DNA of 64,000 nucleotides from Elymus sibiricus. Taxonomy: Eukaryota; Streptophyta; Magnoliopsida; Poales; Poaceae. Below are positions 1 to 9,550 of the stretch, in pieces (position 1 is the stretch's first letter; every line of letters starts with the position of its first letter). A program made the position numbers and the translations under genes. The stretch is taken from contig CM077673.1 in NCBI GenBank assembly GCA_039707655.1, forward strand, positions 4,412,001 through 4,476,000. Direction: 5' to 3'. The notes beneath the pieces were generated by a model. The model worked only from the letters and a program-made list of their open reading frames with translations, was not told the DNA's origin and did no database searches.

Positions 1-151
1 CGAACGTTCGGACGACCACGACAACCAAAAAACAGTGAATAATAGAACAGGAAACTAGTAAGAATGGACCAAATCTGCGAGTTTTGGTGAGGTCCCCGTA
101 ACCGGACCCTGGGCTTCCCCGAACGTTCGGACGACCACGACAACCAAAAAA
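1..151 (+). repeat. Left window edge: partial monomer plus variant class 1 monomer
   Basis: Bases 1-32 are the 3' part of a monomer cut by the window edge. Bases 33-151 are a 119-bp class 1 monomer of the variant type reading AATAGAACAGGAAACTAG in place of AATAGCACAGAAAACTAG. It also has GGTGAGGTCC and ACCCTGGGC. The same variant combination is seen again near 45.4 kb and 52.5 kb, so the left edge lies inside a block related to the 7086-bp unit described below. Confidence 0.85.
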
Positions 152-1337
152 CAGTGAATAATAGCATAGAAAACTGGTAAGAATGCACCAAATTTGCGAG
201 TTTTGGAAAGGTCCCCGTAACCGGACCCCGAGCATCCCCAAATGTTGGGACGACCACAACAACCAAAAACAGTGAATAATAGCATAGAAAACTGGTCAGA
301 CTGGACCAAATCTGCGAGTTCTGGCGAGGTCCCCGTAAGCGGACCCCATGGTTCCCCGAACGTCTCGATCGTCCCAAGACCCAAAATCAGTGAGTAATAG
401 CATAGAAAACTGGCCGGAACAGACAAAATCTGCTAGTTTTGGCGAGGTCCCGGTAACCGGTCCACGGGCTTCCCCGAATGTTCGGACGGCCACGACAACC
501 AAAAAAACAGTGAATAATAGCATAGAAATCTAGTCAGAATGGACAAAATCTGCGAGTTTTGGGGAGGTCCCCGTAAGCGAACCCCGGGGTTCCCCGAACA
601 TTTGGATCGCCCGGGGACCCATAACCAGTGAGTAATAGCATAGAAAACAGGTAAGAATGGACCAAATCTGCGAGTTTTGGCGATGTCACCGTAACCGGTC
701 CACGGGCTTCCCCGAACGTTCGGACGACCAAGACAACCAAAAAACAGTGAATAATAGCACAGAAAACTAGTAAGAATGGACCAAATCTGCGAGTTTTGGC
801 GAGGTCCCCGTAACCGGACCCCGGGCTTCCCCGAACGTTCGGACGACCACGACAACCAAAAAACAGTGAATAATAGCATAGAAAACTGTTAAGAATGGAC
901 CAAATCTGCGAGTTTTGGCAAGGTCCCCGTAACCGGTCCCCGAGCATCCCCAAATGTTGGGACGACCACAACAACCAAAAACAGTGAATAATAGCATAGA
1001 AAACTGGTCAGACTGGACCAAATCTGCGAGTTCTGGCGAGGTCCCCGTAAGCGGACCCCATGGTGCCCCGAAAGTCTCGATCGTCCCAAGACCCAAAATC
1101 AGTGAGTAATAGCATAGAAATCTGGCCGGAACAGACAAAATCTGCTAGTTTTGGCGAGGTCCCGGTAACCGGTTCACGGGCTTCCCCGAATGTTTGGACG
1201 GCCACGACAACCAAAAAAACAGTGAATAATAGCATAGAAATCTGGTCAGAATGGACAAAATCTGCGAGTTTTGGGGAGGTCCCCGTAAGCGAACCCCGGG
1301 GTTCCCCGAACATTTGGATCGCCCCGGGACCCATAAT

Positions 1338-1457
1338 CAGTGAGTAATAGCATAGAAAACAGGTAAGAATGGACCAAATATGCGAGTTTTGGTGATGTCA
1401 CCGTAACCGGCCCACAGGCTTCCCCGAACGTTCGGACGACCACGACAACCAAAAAAA
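1338..1457 (+). repeat. Hybrid monomer, class 6 left / class 4 right
   Basis: The left part reads AAAACAGGTAAGAATGG and GTGATGTCACC as in class 6. The right part reads GACCACGACAACC followed by seven A and is 120 bp long, as in class 4. The next monomer is class 5, as expected after class 4. The crossover lies between the palindrome region and the A-rich tail. Its copy is at 10737-10856. Confidence 0.8.
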
Positions 1458-1567
1458 CAGTGAATAATAGCATAGAAATCTGGTCAAAATGGACAAAATC
1501 TGCGAGTTTTGGGGAGGTCCCCGTAAGCGAACCCCGGGGTTCCCCGAACATTTGGATCGCCCCGGGA

Positions 1568-1591
1568 CCCATAACCAGTGACCCATAACCA
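1568..1591 (+). repeat. Microduplication at a class 5/6 boundary
   Basis: The usual boundary CCCATAACCAGTGAGTAATAG here reads CCCATAACCAGTGA followed by a second CCCATAACCA and then TAGCATAG. A short direct repeat has replaced GTAA. The same scar is at 10967-10990, exactly 9399 bp on, which makes it a marker of the large duplication. I saw no other instance. Confidence 0.85.
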
Positions 1592-2415
1592 TAGCATAGA
1601 AAACAGGTAAGACTGGACCAAATCTGCGAGTTTTGTTGATGTCACCGTAACCGGTCCACGGGCTTCCCCGAACGTTCGGACGACCAAGACAACCAAAAAA
1701 CAGTGAATAATAGCACAGAAAACTAGTAAGAATGGACCAAATCTGCGAGTTTTGGCGAGGTCCCCGTAACCGGACCCCGGGCTTCCCCGAACGTTCGGAC
1801 GAACACGACAACCAAAAAACAGTGAATAATAGCATAGAAAACAGTTAAGAATGGACCAAATCTGCGAGTTTTGGCAAGGTCCCCGTAACCGGTCCCCGAG
1901 CATCCCCAAATGTTGGGACGACCACAACAACCAAAAACAGTGAATAATAGCATAGAAAACTGGTCAGACTGGACCAAATCTGCGAGTTCTGGCGAGGTCC
2001 CCGTAAGCGGACCCCATGGTGCCCCGAACGTCTCGATCGTCCCAAGACCCAAAATCAGTGAGTAATAATAGCATAGAAATCTGGCCGGAACAGACAAAAT
2101 CTGCTTGTTTTGGCGAGGTCCCGGTAACCGGTTCACGGGCTTCCCCGAATGTTTGGACGGCCACGACAACCAAAAAAACAGTGAATAATAGCATAGAAAT
2201 CTGGTCAGAATGGACAAAATCTGCGAGTTTTGGGGAGGTCCCCGTAAGCGAACCCCGGGGTTCCCCGAACATTTGGATCGCCCCGGGACCCATAACCAGT
2301 GAGTAATAGCATAGAAAACAGGTAAGAATGGACCAAATATGCGAGTTTTGGTGATGTCACCGTAACCGGTCCACAGGCTTCCCCGAACGTTCGGACGACC
2401 AAGACAACCAAAAAA

Positions 2416-2534
2416 CAGTGAATAATAGCACAGAAAGCTAATAAGAATGGACCAAATCTGCGAGTTTTGGCGAGGTCCCCGTAACCGGACCCCGGGCTTC
2501 CCCGAACGTTCGGACGACCACGACAACCAAAAAA
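2416..2534 (+). repeat. Class 1 monomer (exemplar, 119 bp)
   Basis: Class 1 is marked by AATAGCACAG (C in place of T in AGCATAG) and usually by AAACTAGTAAG, which contains a SpeI site. This A-hexamer example has the local form AGCTAATAAG. The middle reads GTAACCGGACCCCGGGCTTCCCC, and the 12-bp palindrome CCGAACGTTCGG is intact. It ends in six A. In the middle and right parts of the window, a variant (1') with AATAGAACAGGAAACTAG and a 2-bp deletion (TCTGAGTTTTGG) also occurs. Confidence 0.9.
2502..2513. other. 12-bp perfect palindrome CCGAACGTTCGG (class 1 exemplar)
   Basis: CCGAACGTTCGG equals its own reverse complement. The same 12-mer is present in most class 1 and class 6 monomers, roughly twice per hexamer. 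Class 4 has one change from it (AATGTT), and classes 2, 3 and 5 have more. It could form a small cruciform or be a dimeric protein site; no binding factor is known from this sequence. Confidence 0.85.
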
Positions 2535-2652
2535 CAGTGAATAATAGCATAGAAAACCGGTAAGAATGGACCAAATCTGCGAGTTTTGGCAAGGTCCCCG
2601 TAACCGGACCCCGGGCATCCCCAAATGTTGGGACGACCACAACAACCAAAAG
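2535..2652 (+). repeat. Class 2 monomer (exemplar, 118 bp)
   Basis: Class 2 is recognised by GGCATCCCCAAATGTTGGGACG in place of the GGCTTCCCCGAACGTTCGG of class 1, which destroys the palindrome. It also has GACGACCACAACAACC and only five A (here with a G) before the next boundary. GGCAAGGTCC replaces GGCGAGGTCC. In this class even the class-specific sequence has no minus-strand stop codon. Confidence 0.9.
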
Positions 2653-2770
2653 CAGTGAATAATAGCATAGAAAACAAGTAAGAATGGACCAAATCTGCGA
2701 GTTTTGGCGAGGTCCCCGTAAGCGGACCCCATGGTTCCCCGAATGTCTCGATCGTCCCAAGACCCAAAAT
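2653..2770 (+). repeat. Class 3 monomer (exemplar, 118 bp)
   Basis: Class 3 is marked by GTAAGCGGACCCCATGG (an NcoI site once per hexamer), then GGTTCCCCGAA and a CGATCG (PvuI) sequence. It ends in CCCAAAAT, and the following boundary reads CAGTGAG rather than CAGTGAA. In A hexamers the core reads CCCCGAATGTCTCGATC; elsewhere it is CCCCGAACGTCTCGATC or CCCCGAACGTTTCGATC. It resembles class 5 more than the other classes. Confidence 0.9.
2737..2753 (-). promoter_or_regulatory. CENP-B-box-like site, 8 of 9 core positions
   Basis: The plus strand reads CCCCGAATGTCTCGATC. Set against the reverse complement of the mammalian CENP-B core (NCCCGNNTNNNNCGAAN), only the last core base differs (T for A). 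The site is in class 3 of A hexamers only, also at 4164, 6306, 7733, 12851 and 14278, so once per 1427-bp unit. Other class 3 monomers match 7 of 9. CENP-B binding in this organism is not established, and a near match could arise by chance from a CCCG- and CGAT-rich monomer. Confidence 0.3.
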
Positions 2771-2890
2771 CAGTGAGTAATAGCATAGAAAACTGGCCGG
2801 AACAGACAAAATCTGCTAGTTTTGGCGAGGTCCCGGTAACCGGTCCACGGGCTTCCCCGAATGTTCGGACGGCCACGACAACCAAAAAAA
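2771..2890 (+). repeat. Class 4 monomer (exemplar, 120 bp)
   Basis: Class 4 starts CAGTGAGTAATAG and has ACTGGCCGGAACAGAC or ACTGGCCGGAAAAGAC, then TGCTAGTTTTGG, GTCCCGGTAACCGGTCCACGG and CCCCGAATGTTCGGACGGCC. It ends in seven A, making it the longest class. The B-hexamer version is 123 bp because of TAATAATAG. Its right half matches class 6 closely. Confidence 0.9.
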
Positions 2891-3008
2891 CAGTGAATAA
2901 TAGCATAGAAATCTGGTCAGAATGGACAAAATCTGCGAGTTTTGGGGAGGTCCCCGTAAGCGAACCCCGGGGTTCCCCGAACATTTGGATCGCCCCGGGA
3001 CCCATAAC
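2891..3008 (+). repeat. Class 5 monomer (exemplar, 118 bp)
   Basis: Class 5 has AGAAATCTGGTCAGAATGGAC, then in the left zone GGGGAGGTCC and GTAAGCGAACCCCGGGG, followed by CCCCGAACATTTGGATCGCC. It ends CCCATAAC or CCCATAAT with no A tract. From about 16 kb rightwards the middle is instead GTAAGCGGACCCCGGGG or GTAAGGGGACCCCGGGG, and one subtype reads GGTTCCACAAACATTTGG. The next boundary is CAGTGAG or CAGAGAG. Confidence 0.9.
2962..2975. other. 14-bp perfect palindrome GAACCCCGGGGTTC (class 5 exemplar)
   Basis: The class 5 monomer of the left zone has a 14-bp perfect dyad centred on CCCCGGGG. Further right the class 5 middle has changed to GGGGACCCCGGGGTTCCCC, which is palindromic apart from a one-base offset, so dyad symmetry persists although the bases differ. 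The subtype with GGTTCCACAAAC keeps only ACCCCGGGGT. Confidence 0.85.
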
Positions 3009-3127
3009 CAGTGAGTAATAGCATAGAAAACAGGTAAGAATGGACTAAATCTGCGAGTTTTGTTGATGTCACCGTAACCGGTCCACGGGCTTCCCCGAAC
3101 GTTCGGACGACCAAGACAACCAAAAAA
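3009..3127 (+). repeat. Class 6 monomer (exemplar, 119 bp)
   Basis: Class 6 is marked by AAAACAGGTAAG and GATGTCACCGTAACCGGTCC; GGTGATGTCACC, a 5-bp inverted repeat with a 2-bp spacer, is present in many copies, while this one has GTTGATGTCACC. The right half carries CCGAACGTTCGG and ends GACCAAGACAACC with six A. It precedes class 1. Confidence 0.9.
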
Positions 3128-3842
3128 CAGTGAATAATAGCACAGAAAACTAGTAAAAATGGACCAAATCTGCGAGTTTTGGCGAGGTCCCCGTAACCGG
3201 ACCCCGGGCTTCCCCGAACGTTCGGACGACCACGACAACCAAAAAACAGTGAATAATAGCATAGAAAACTGTTAAGAATGGACCAAATCTGCGAGTTTTG
3301 GCAAGGTCCCCGTAACCGGTCCCCGAGCATCCCCAAATGTTGGGACGACCACAACAACCAAAAACAGTGAATAATAGCATAGAAAACTGGTCAGACTGGA
3401 CCAAATCTGCGAGTTCTGGCGAGGTCCCCGTAAGCGGACCCCATGGTGCCCCGAACGTCTCGATCGTCCCAAGACCCAAAATCAGTGAGTAATAATAGCA
3501 TAGAAATCTGGCCGGAACAGACAAAATCTGCTTGTTTTGGCGAGGTCCCGGTAACCGGTTCACGGGCTTCCCCGAATGTTTGGACGGCCACGACAACCAA
3601 AAAAACAGTGAATAATAGCATAGAAATCTGGTCAGAATGGACAAAATCTGCGAGTTTTGGGGAGGTCCCCGTAAGCGAACCCCGGGGTTCCCCGAACATT
3701 TGGATCGCCCCGGGACCCATAACCAGTGAGTAATAGCATAGAAAACAGGTAAGAATGGACCAAATATGCGAGTTTTGGTGATGTCACCGTAACCGGTCCA
3801 CAGGCTTCCCCGAACGTTCGGACGACCAAGACAACCAAAAAA
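3128..3842 (+). repeat. Hexamer B (exemplar, 715 bp)
   Basis: Lengths are 119, 118, 118, 123, 118 and 119. It differs from hexamer A by the extra TAA in class 4, by GGTCAGACTGG in class 3, by TGCTTGTTTTGG in class 4 and by AAATCTGGCCGG in place of AAACTGGCCGG. In the left zone it normally alternates with A. Confidence 0.9.
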
Positions 3843-5269
3843 CAGTGAATAATAGCACAGAAAGCTAATAAGAATGGACCAAATCTGCGAGTTTTGGCGA
3901 GGTCCCCGTAACCGGACCCCGGGCTTCCCCGAACGTTCGGACGACCACGACAACCAAAAAACAGTGAATAATAGCATAGAAAACCGGTAAGAATGGACCA
4001 AATCTGCGAGTTTTGGCAAGGTCCCCGTAACCGGACCCCGGGCATCCCCAAATGTTGGGACGACCACAACAACCAAAAGCAGTGAATAATAGCATAGAAA
4101 ACAAGTAAGAATGGACCAAATCTGCGAGTTTTGGCGAGGTCCCCGTAAGCGGACCCCATGGTTCCCCGAATGTCTCGATCGTCCCAAGACCCAAAATCAG
4201 TGAGTAATAGCATAGAAAACTGGCCGGAACAGACAAAATCTGCTAGTTTTGGCGAGGTCCCGGTAACCGGTCCACGGGCTTCCCCGAATGTTCGGACGGC
4301 CACGACAACCAAAAAAACAGTGAATAATAGCATAGAAATCTGGTCAGAATGGACAAAATCTGCGAGTTTTGGGGAGGTCCCCGTAAGCGAACCCCGGGGT
4401 TCCCCGAACATTTGGATCGCCCCGGGACCCATAACCAGTGAGTAATAGCATAGAAAACAGGTAAGAATGGACTAAATCTGCGAGTTTTGTTGATGTCACC
4501 GTAACCGGTCCACGGGCTTCCCCGAACGTTCGGACGACCAAGACAACCAAAAAACAGTGAATAATAGCACAGAAAACTAGTAAAAATGGACCAAATCTGC
4601 GAGTTTTGGCGAGGTCCCCGTAACCGGACCCCGGGCTTCCCCGAACGTTCGGACGACCACGACAACCAAAAAACAGTGAATAATAGCATAGAAAACTGTT
4701 AAGAATGGACCAAATCTGCGAGTTTTGGCAAGGTCCCCGTAACCGGTCCCCGAGCATCCCCAAATGTTGGGACGACCACAACAACCAAAAACAGTGAATA
4801 ATAGCATAGAAAACTGGTCAGACTGGACCAAATCTGCGAGTTCTGGCGAGGTCCCCGTAAGCGGACCCCATGGTGCCCCGAACGTCTCGATCGTCCCAAG
4901 ACCCAAAATCAGTGAGTAATAATAGCATAGAAATCTGGCCGGAACAGACAAAATCTGCTTGTTTTGGCGAGGTCCCGGTAACCGGTTCACGGGCTTCCCC
5001 GAATGTTTGGACGGCCACGACAACCAAAAAAACAGTGAATAATAGCATAGAAATCTGGTCAGAATGGACAAAATCTGCGAGTTTTGGGGAGGTCCCCGTA
5101 AGCGAACCCCGGGGTTCCCCGAACATTTGGATCGCCCCGGGACCCATAACCAGTGAGTAAAAGCATAGAAAACAGGTAAGAATGGACTAAATCTGCGAGT
5201 TTTGTTGATGTCACCGTAACCGGTCCACGGGCTTCCCCGAACGTTCGGACGACCAAGACAACCAAAAAA

Positions 5270-5984
5270 CAGTGAATAATAGCACAGAAAACTAGTAAAA
5301 ATGGACCAAATCTGCGAGTTTTGGCGAGGTCCCCGTAACCGGACCCCGGGCTTCCCCGAACGTTCGGACGACCACGACAACCAAAAAACAGTGAATAATA
5401 GCATAGAAAACTGTTAAGAATGGACCAAATCTGCGAGTTTTGGCAAGGTCCCCGTAACCGGTCCCCGAGCATCCCCAAATGTTGGGACGACCACAACAAC
5501 CAAAAACAGTGAATAATAGCATAGAAAACAAGTAAGAATGGACCAAATCTGCGAGTTCTGGCGAGGTCCCCGTAAGCGGACCCCATGGTGCCCCGAACGT
5601 CTCGATCGTCCCAAGACCCAAAATCAGTGAGTAATAATAGCATAGAAATCTGGCCGGAACAGACAAAATCTGCTTGTTTTGGCGAGGTCCCGGTAACCGG
5701 TTCACGGGCTTCCCCGAATGTTTGGACGGCCACGACAACCAAAAAAACAGTGAATAATAGCATAGAAATCTGGTCAGAATGGACAAAATCTGCGAGTTTT
5801 GGGGAGGTCCCCGTAAGCGAACCCCGGGGTTCCCCGAACATTTGGATCGCCCCGGGACCCATAACCAGTGAGTAATAGCATAGAAAACAGGTAAGAATGG
5901 ACCAAATATGCGAGTTTTGGTGATGTCACCGTAACCGGTCCACAGGCTTCCCCGAACGTTCGGACGACCAAGACAACCAAAAAA
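5270..5984 (+). repeat. Extra B hexamer interrupting A/B alternation
   Basis: Two B hexamers stand next to each other (4555-5269 and 5270-5984), both with TAATAATAG and TGCTTGTTTTGG. The boundary before the second reads GTAAAAGCATAG (TAAAAGC in place of TAATAGC) at about 5156-5166. Its class 3 begins AAAACAAGTAAG, an A-hexamer trait, before continuing as B, so this hexamer carries a short A patch. Confidence 0.85.
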
Positions 5985-8838
5985 CAGTGAATAATAGCAC
6001 AGAAAGCTAATAAGAATGGACCAAATCTGCGAGTTTTGGCGAGGTCCCCGTAACCGGACCCCGGGCTTCCCCGAACGTTCGGACGACCACGACAACCAAA
6101 AAACAGTGAATAATAGCATAGAAAACCGGTAAGAATGGACCAAATCTGCGAGTTTTGGCAAGGTCCCCGTAACCGGACCCCGGGCATCCCCAAATGTTGG
6201 GACGACCACAACAACCAAAAGCAGTGAATAATAGCATAGAAAACAAGTAAGAATGGACCAAATCTGCGAGTTTTGGCGAGGTCCCCGTAAGCGGACCCCA
6301 TGGTTCCCCGAATGTCTCGATCGTCCCAAGACCCAAAATCAGTGAGTAATAGCATAGAAAACTGGCCGGAACAGACAAAATCTGCTAGTTTTGGCGAGGT
6401 CCCGGTAACCGGTCCACGGGCTTCCCCGAATGTTCGGACGGCCACGACAACCAAAAAAACAGTGAATAATAGCATAGAAATCTGGTCAGAATGGACAAAA
6501 TCTGCGAGTTTTGGGGAGGTCCCCGTAAGCGAACCCCGGGGTTCCCCGAACATTTGGATCGCCCCGGGACCCATAACCAGTGAGTAATAGCATAGAAAAC
6601 AGGTAAGAATGGACTAAATCTGCGAGTTTTGTTGATGTCACCGTAACCGGTCCACGGGCTTCCCCGAACGTTCGGACGACCAAGACAACCAAAAAACAGT
6701 GAATAATAGCACAGAAAACTAGTAAAAATGGACCAAATCTGCGAGTTTTGGCGAGGTCCCCGTAACCGGACCCCGGGCTTCCCCGAACGTTCGGACGACC
6801 ACGACAACCAAAAAACAGTGAATAATAGCATAGAAAACTGTTAAGAATGGACCAAATCTGCGAGTTTTGGCAAGGTCCCCGTAACCGGTCCCCGAGCATC
6901 CCCAAATGTTGGGACGACCACAACAACCAAAAACAGTGAATAATAGCATAGAAAACTGGTCAGACTGGACCAAATCTGCGAGTTCTGGCGAGGTCCCCGT
7001 AAGCGGACCCCATGGTGCCCCGAACGTCTCGATCGTCCCAAGACCCAAAATCAGTGAGTAATAATAGCATAGAAATCTGGCCGGAACAGACAAAATCTGC
7101 TTGTTTTGGCGAGGTCCCGGTAACCGGTTCACGGGCTTCCCCGAATGTTTGGACGGCCACGACAACCAAAAAAACAGTGAATAATAGCATAGAAATCTGG
7201 TCAGAATGGACAAAATCTGCGAGTTTTGGGGAGGTCCCCGTAAGCGAACCCCGGGGTTCCCCGAACATTTGGATCGCCCCGGGACCCATAACCAGTGAGT
7301 AATAGCATAGAAAACAGGTAAGAATGGACCAAATATGCGAGTTTTGGTGATGTCACCGTAACCGGTCCACAGGCTTCCCCGAACGTTCGGACGACCAAGA
7401 CAACCAAAAAACAGTGAATAATAGCACAGAAAGCTAATAAGAATGGACCAAATCTGCGAGTTTTGGCGAGGTCCCCGTAACCGGACCCCGGGCTTCCCCG
7501 AACGTTCGGACGACCACGACAACCAAAAAACAGTGAATAATAGCATAGAAAACCGGTAAGAATGGACCAAATCTGCGAGTTTTGGCAAGGTCCCCGTAAC
7601 CGGACCCCGGGCATCCCCAAATGTTGGGACGACCACAACAACCAAAAGCAGTGAATAATAGCATAGAAAACAAGTAAGAATGGACCAAATCTGCGAGTTT
7701 TGGCGAGGTCCCCGTAAGCGGACCCCATGGTTCCCCGAATGTCTCGATCGTCCCAAGACCCAAAATCAGTGAGTAATAGCATAGAAAACTGGCCGGAACA
7801 GACAAAATCTGCTAGTTTTGGCGAGGTCCCGGTAACCGGTCCACGGGCTTCCCCGAATGTTCGGACGGCCACGACAACCAAAAAAACAGTGAATAATAGC
7901 ATAGAAATCTGGTCAGAATGGACAAAATCTGCGAGTTTTGGGGAGGTCCCCGTAAGCGAACCCCGGGGTTCCCCGAACATTTGGATCGCCCCGGGACCCA
8001 TAACCAGTGAGTAATAGCATAGAAAACAGGTAAGAATGGACTAAATCTGCGAGTTTTGTTGATGTCACCGTAACCGGTCCACGGGCTTCCCCGAACGTTC
8101 GGACGACCAAGACAACCAAAAAACAGTGAATAATAGCACAGAAAACTAGTAAAAATGGACCAAATCTGCGAGTTTTGGCGAGGTCCCCGTAACCGGACCC
8201 CGGGCTTCCCCGAACGTTCGGACGACCACGACAACCAAAAAACAGTGAATAATAGCATAGAAAACTGTTAAGAATGGACCAAATCTGCGAGTTTTGGCAA
8301 GGTCCCCGTAACCGGTCCCCGAGCATCCCCAAATGTTGGGACGACCACAACAACCAAAAACAGTGAATAATAGCATAGAAAACTGGTCAGACTGGACCAA
8401 ATCTGCGAGTTCTGGCGAGGTCCCCGTAAGCGGACCCCATGGTGCCCCGAACGTCTCGATCGTCCCAAGAACCAAAATCAGTGAGTAATAATAGCATAGA
8501 AATCTGGCCGGAACAGACAAAATCTGCTTGTTTTGGCGAGGTCCCCGTAACCGGTTCACGGGCTTCCCCGAATGTTTGGACGGCCACGACAACCAAAAAA
8601 ACAGTGAATAATAGCATAGAAATCTGGTCAGAATGGACAAAATCTGCGAGTTTTGGGGAGGTCCCCGTAAGCGAACCCCGGGGTTCCCCGAACATTTGGA
8701 TCGCCCCGGGACCCATAATCAGTGAGTAATAGCATAGAAAACAGGTAAGAATGGACCAAATCTGCGAGTTTTGGCGATGTCACCGTAACCGGTCCACAGG
8801 CTTCCCCGAACGTTCGGACGACCAAGACAACCAAAAAA

Positions 8839-9550
8839 CAGTGAATAATAGCACAGAAAGCTAGTAAGAATGGACTAAATCTGCGAGTTTTGGCAAGGTC
8901 CCCGTAACCGGACCCCGGGCTTCCCCGAATGTTCGGACGACCACTACAACCAAAAAACAGTGAATAATAGCATAGAAAACCGGTAAGAATGGACCAAATC
9001 TGCGAGTTTTGGCAAGGTCCCCGTAACCGGACCCCGGGCATCCCCAAATGTTGGGACGACCACAACAACCAAAAACAGTGAATAATAGCATAGAAAACAG
9101 GTAAGAATGGACCAAATCTGCGAGTTTTGGCGAGGTCCCCGTAAGCGGACCCCATGGTTCCCCGAACGTTTCGATCGTCCCGAGACCCAAAATCAGTGAG
9201 TAATAGCATAGAAAACTGGCCGGAAAAGACAAAATCTGCTAGTTTTGGCGAGGTCCCGGTAACCGGTCCACGGGCTTCCCCGAATATTCGGACGGCCACG
9301 ACAACCAAAAAAACAGTGAATAATAGCATAGAAATCTGGTCAGAATGGACAAAATCTGAGAGTTTTGGCGAGGTCCCCGTAAGCGGACCCCGGGGTTCCA
9401 CAAACATTTGGATCGCCCCGGGACCAATAATCAGAGAGTAATAGCATAGAAAACAGGTAAGAATGGACCAAATCTGCGAGTTTTGGCGAGGTCCCCGTAA
9501 CCGGACCCCGGGCTTCCCCGAACGTTCGGACGACCACGACAACCAAAAAA
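8839..9550 (+). repeat. Tail hexamer of copy 1, ending in a 6/1 hybrid monomer
   Basis: Monomers start at 8839, 8958, 9076, 9194, 9314 and 9432. The class 5 monomer has GGTTCCACAAACATTTGG and is followed by CAGAGAG, features typical of the middle of the window. The last monomer (9432-9550) starts as class 6 (AAAACAGGTAAG) but continues GGCGAGGTCCCCGTAACCGGACCCCGGG as class 1, and class 2 follows. It is the junction between the two large copies. Confidence 0.85.

Larger units (their letters stand above)
745..1700 (+). repeat. Irregular 8-mer (hexamer with an extra dimer)
   Basis: Monomers start at 745, 864, 982, 1100, 1220, 1338, 1458 and 1576 (lengths 119, 118, 118, 120, 118, 120, 118, 125). 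The sixth monomer begins as class 6 (AAAACAGGTAAG, GTGATGTCACC) but ends like class 4 with seven A residues, and it is followed by a second class 5 and then a class 6. The block is therefore a hexamer with an inserted dimer made of a 6/4 hybrid and class 5. The last monomer is 6-7 bp too long because of the microduplication at 1568-1591. An equivalent 8-mer lies at 10144-11099. Confidence 0.85.
2416..3842 (+). repeat. Reference 12-mer HOR unit (hexamer A + hexamer B), 1427 bp
   Basis: This is one complete unit, used here to define the classes. Hexamer A is 2416-3127, with monomers starting at 2416, 2535, 2653, 2771, 2891 and 3009. Hexamer B is 3128-3842, with monomers starting at 3128, 3247, 3365, 3483, 3606 and 3724. 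The next unit starts at 3843 with the same class 1 variant (AGAAAGCTAATAAG). The period was confirmed by counting the CAGTGA boundary at each step. Confidence 0.93.
1701..8838 (+). repeat. 1427-bp 12-mer HOR subarray, copy 1
   Basis: Hexamers start at 1701 (B), 2416 (A), 3128 (B), 3843 (A), 4555 (B), 5270 (B), 5985 (A), 6697 (B), 7412 (A) and 8124 (B). A hexamers are 712 bp and B hexamers 715 bp, so an A+B pair is 1427 bp. The B hexamer is told apart by TAATAATAG in class 4 (an extra TAA), by TGCTTGTTTTGG in place of TGCTAGTTTTGG, and by GTGCCCCGAAC in class 3. Corresponding pairs look almost identical by eye. The regular alternation is broken only by the extra B hexamer at 5270. Confidence 0.92.
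152..9550 (+). repeat. 9399-bp segmental unit, copy 1
   Basis: This block starts with a class 2 monomer carrying the rare changes GAATGCACCAAATTTGCG and GGAAAGGTCC, and the same combination reappears exactly 9399 bp later at 9551. In order it holds five monomers (152-744), an irregular 8-mer (745-1700), ten hexamers in the order B A B A B B A B A B (1701-8838) and a tail hexamer (8839-9550) that ends in a hybrid monomer. The second copy follows directly, so the two are a tandem duplication. The block has about 79 monomers. Confidence 0.85.

Noticed and set aside
2420..2440. TATA-like AATAATAG as a promoter
   Set aside because: It is the monomer boundary itself and recurs about 540 times, with no accompanying promoter element or downstream gene.
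2941..2980. G-quadruplex or i-motif in the CCCC/GGGG-rich middle of class 5
   Set aside because: Typically only three runs of four G lie close together on one strand, with long loops. A standard four-run G4 pattern is not met, and palindromic pairing is more likely.
2731..3018. Recurrent 95-96-codon plus-strand frames starting at the class 3 CCATGG
   Set aside because: They recur once per hexamer, start at the NcoI sequence of class 3 and stop at the class 5/6 boundary. They are a repeat by-product with no recognisable domain or expression signal.
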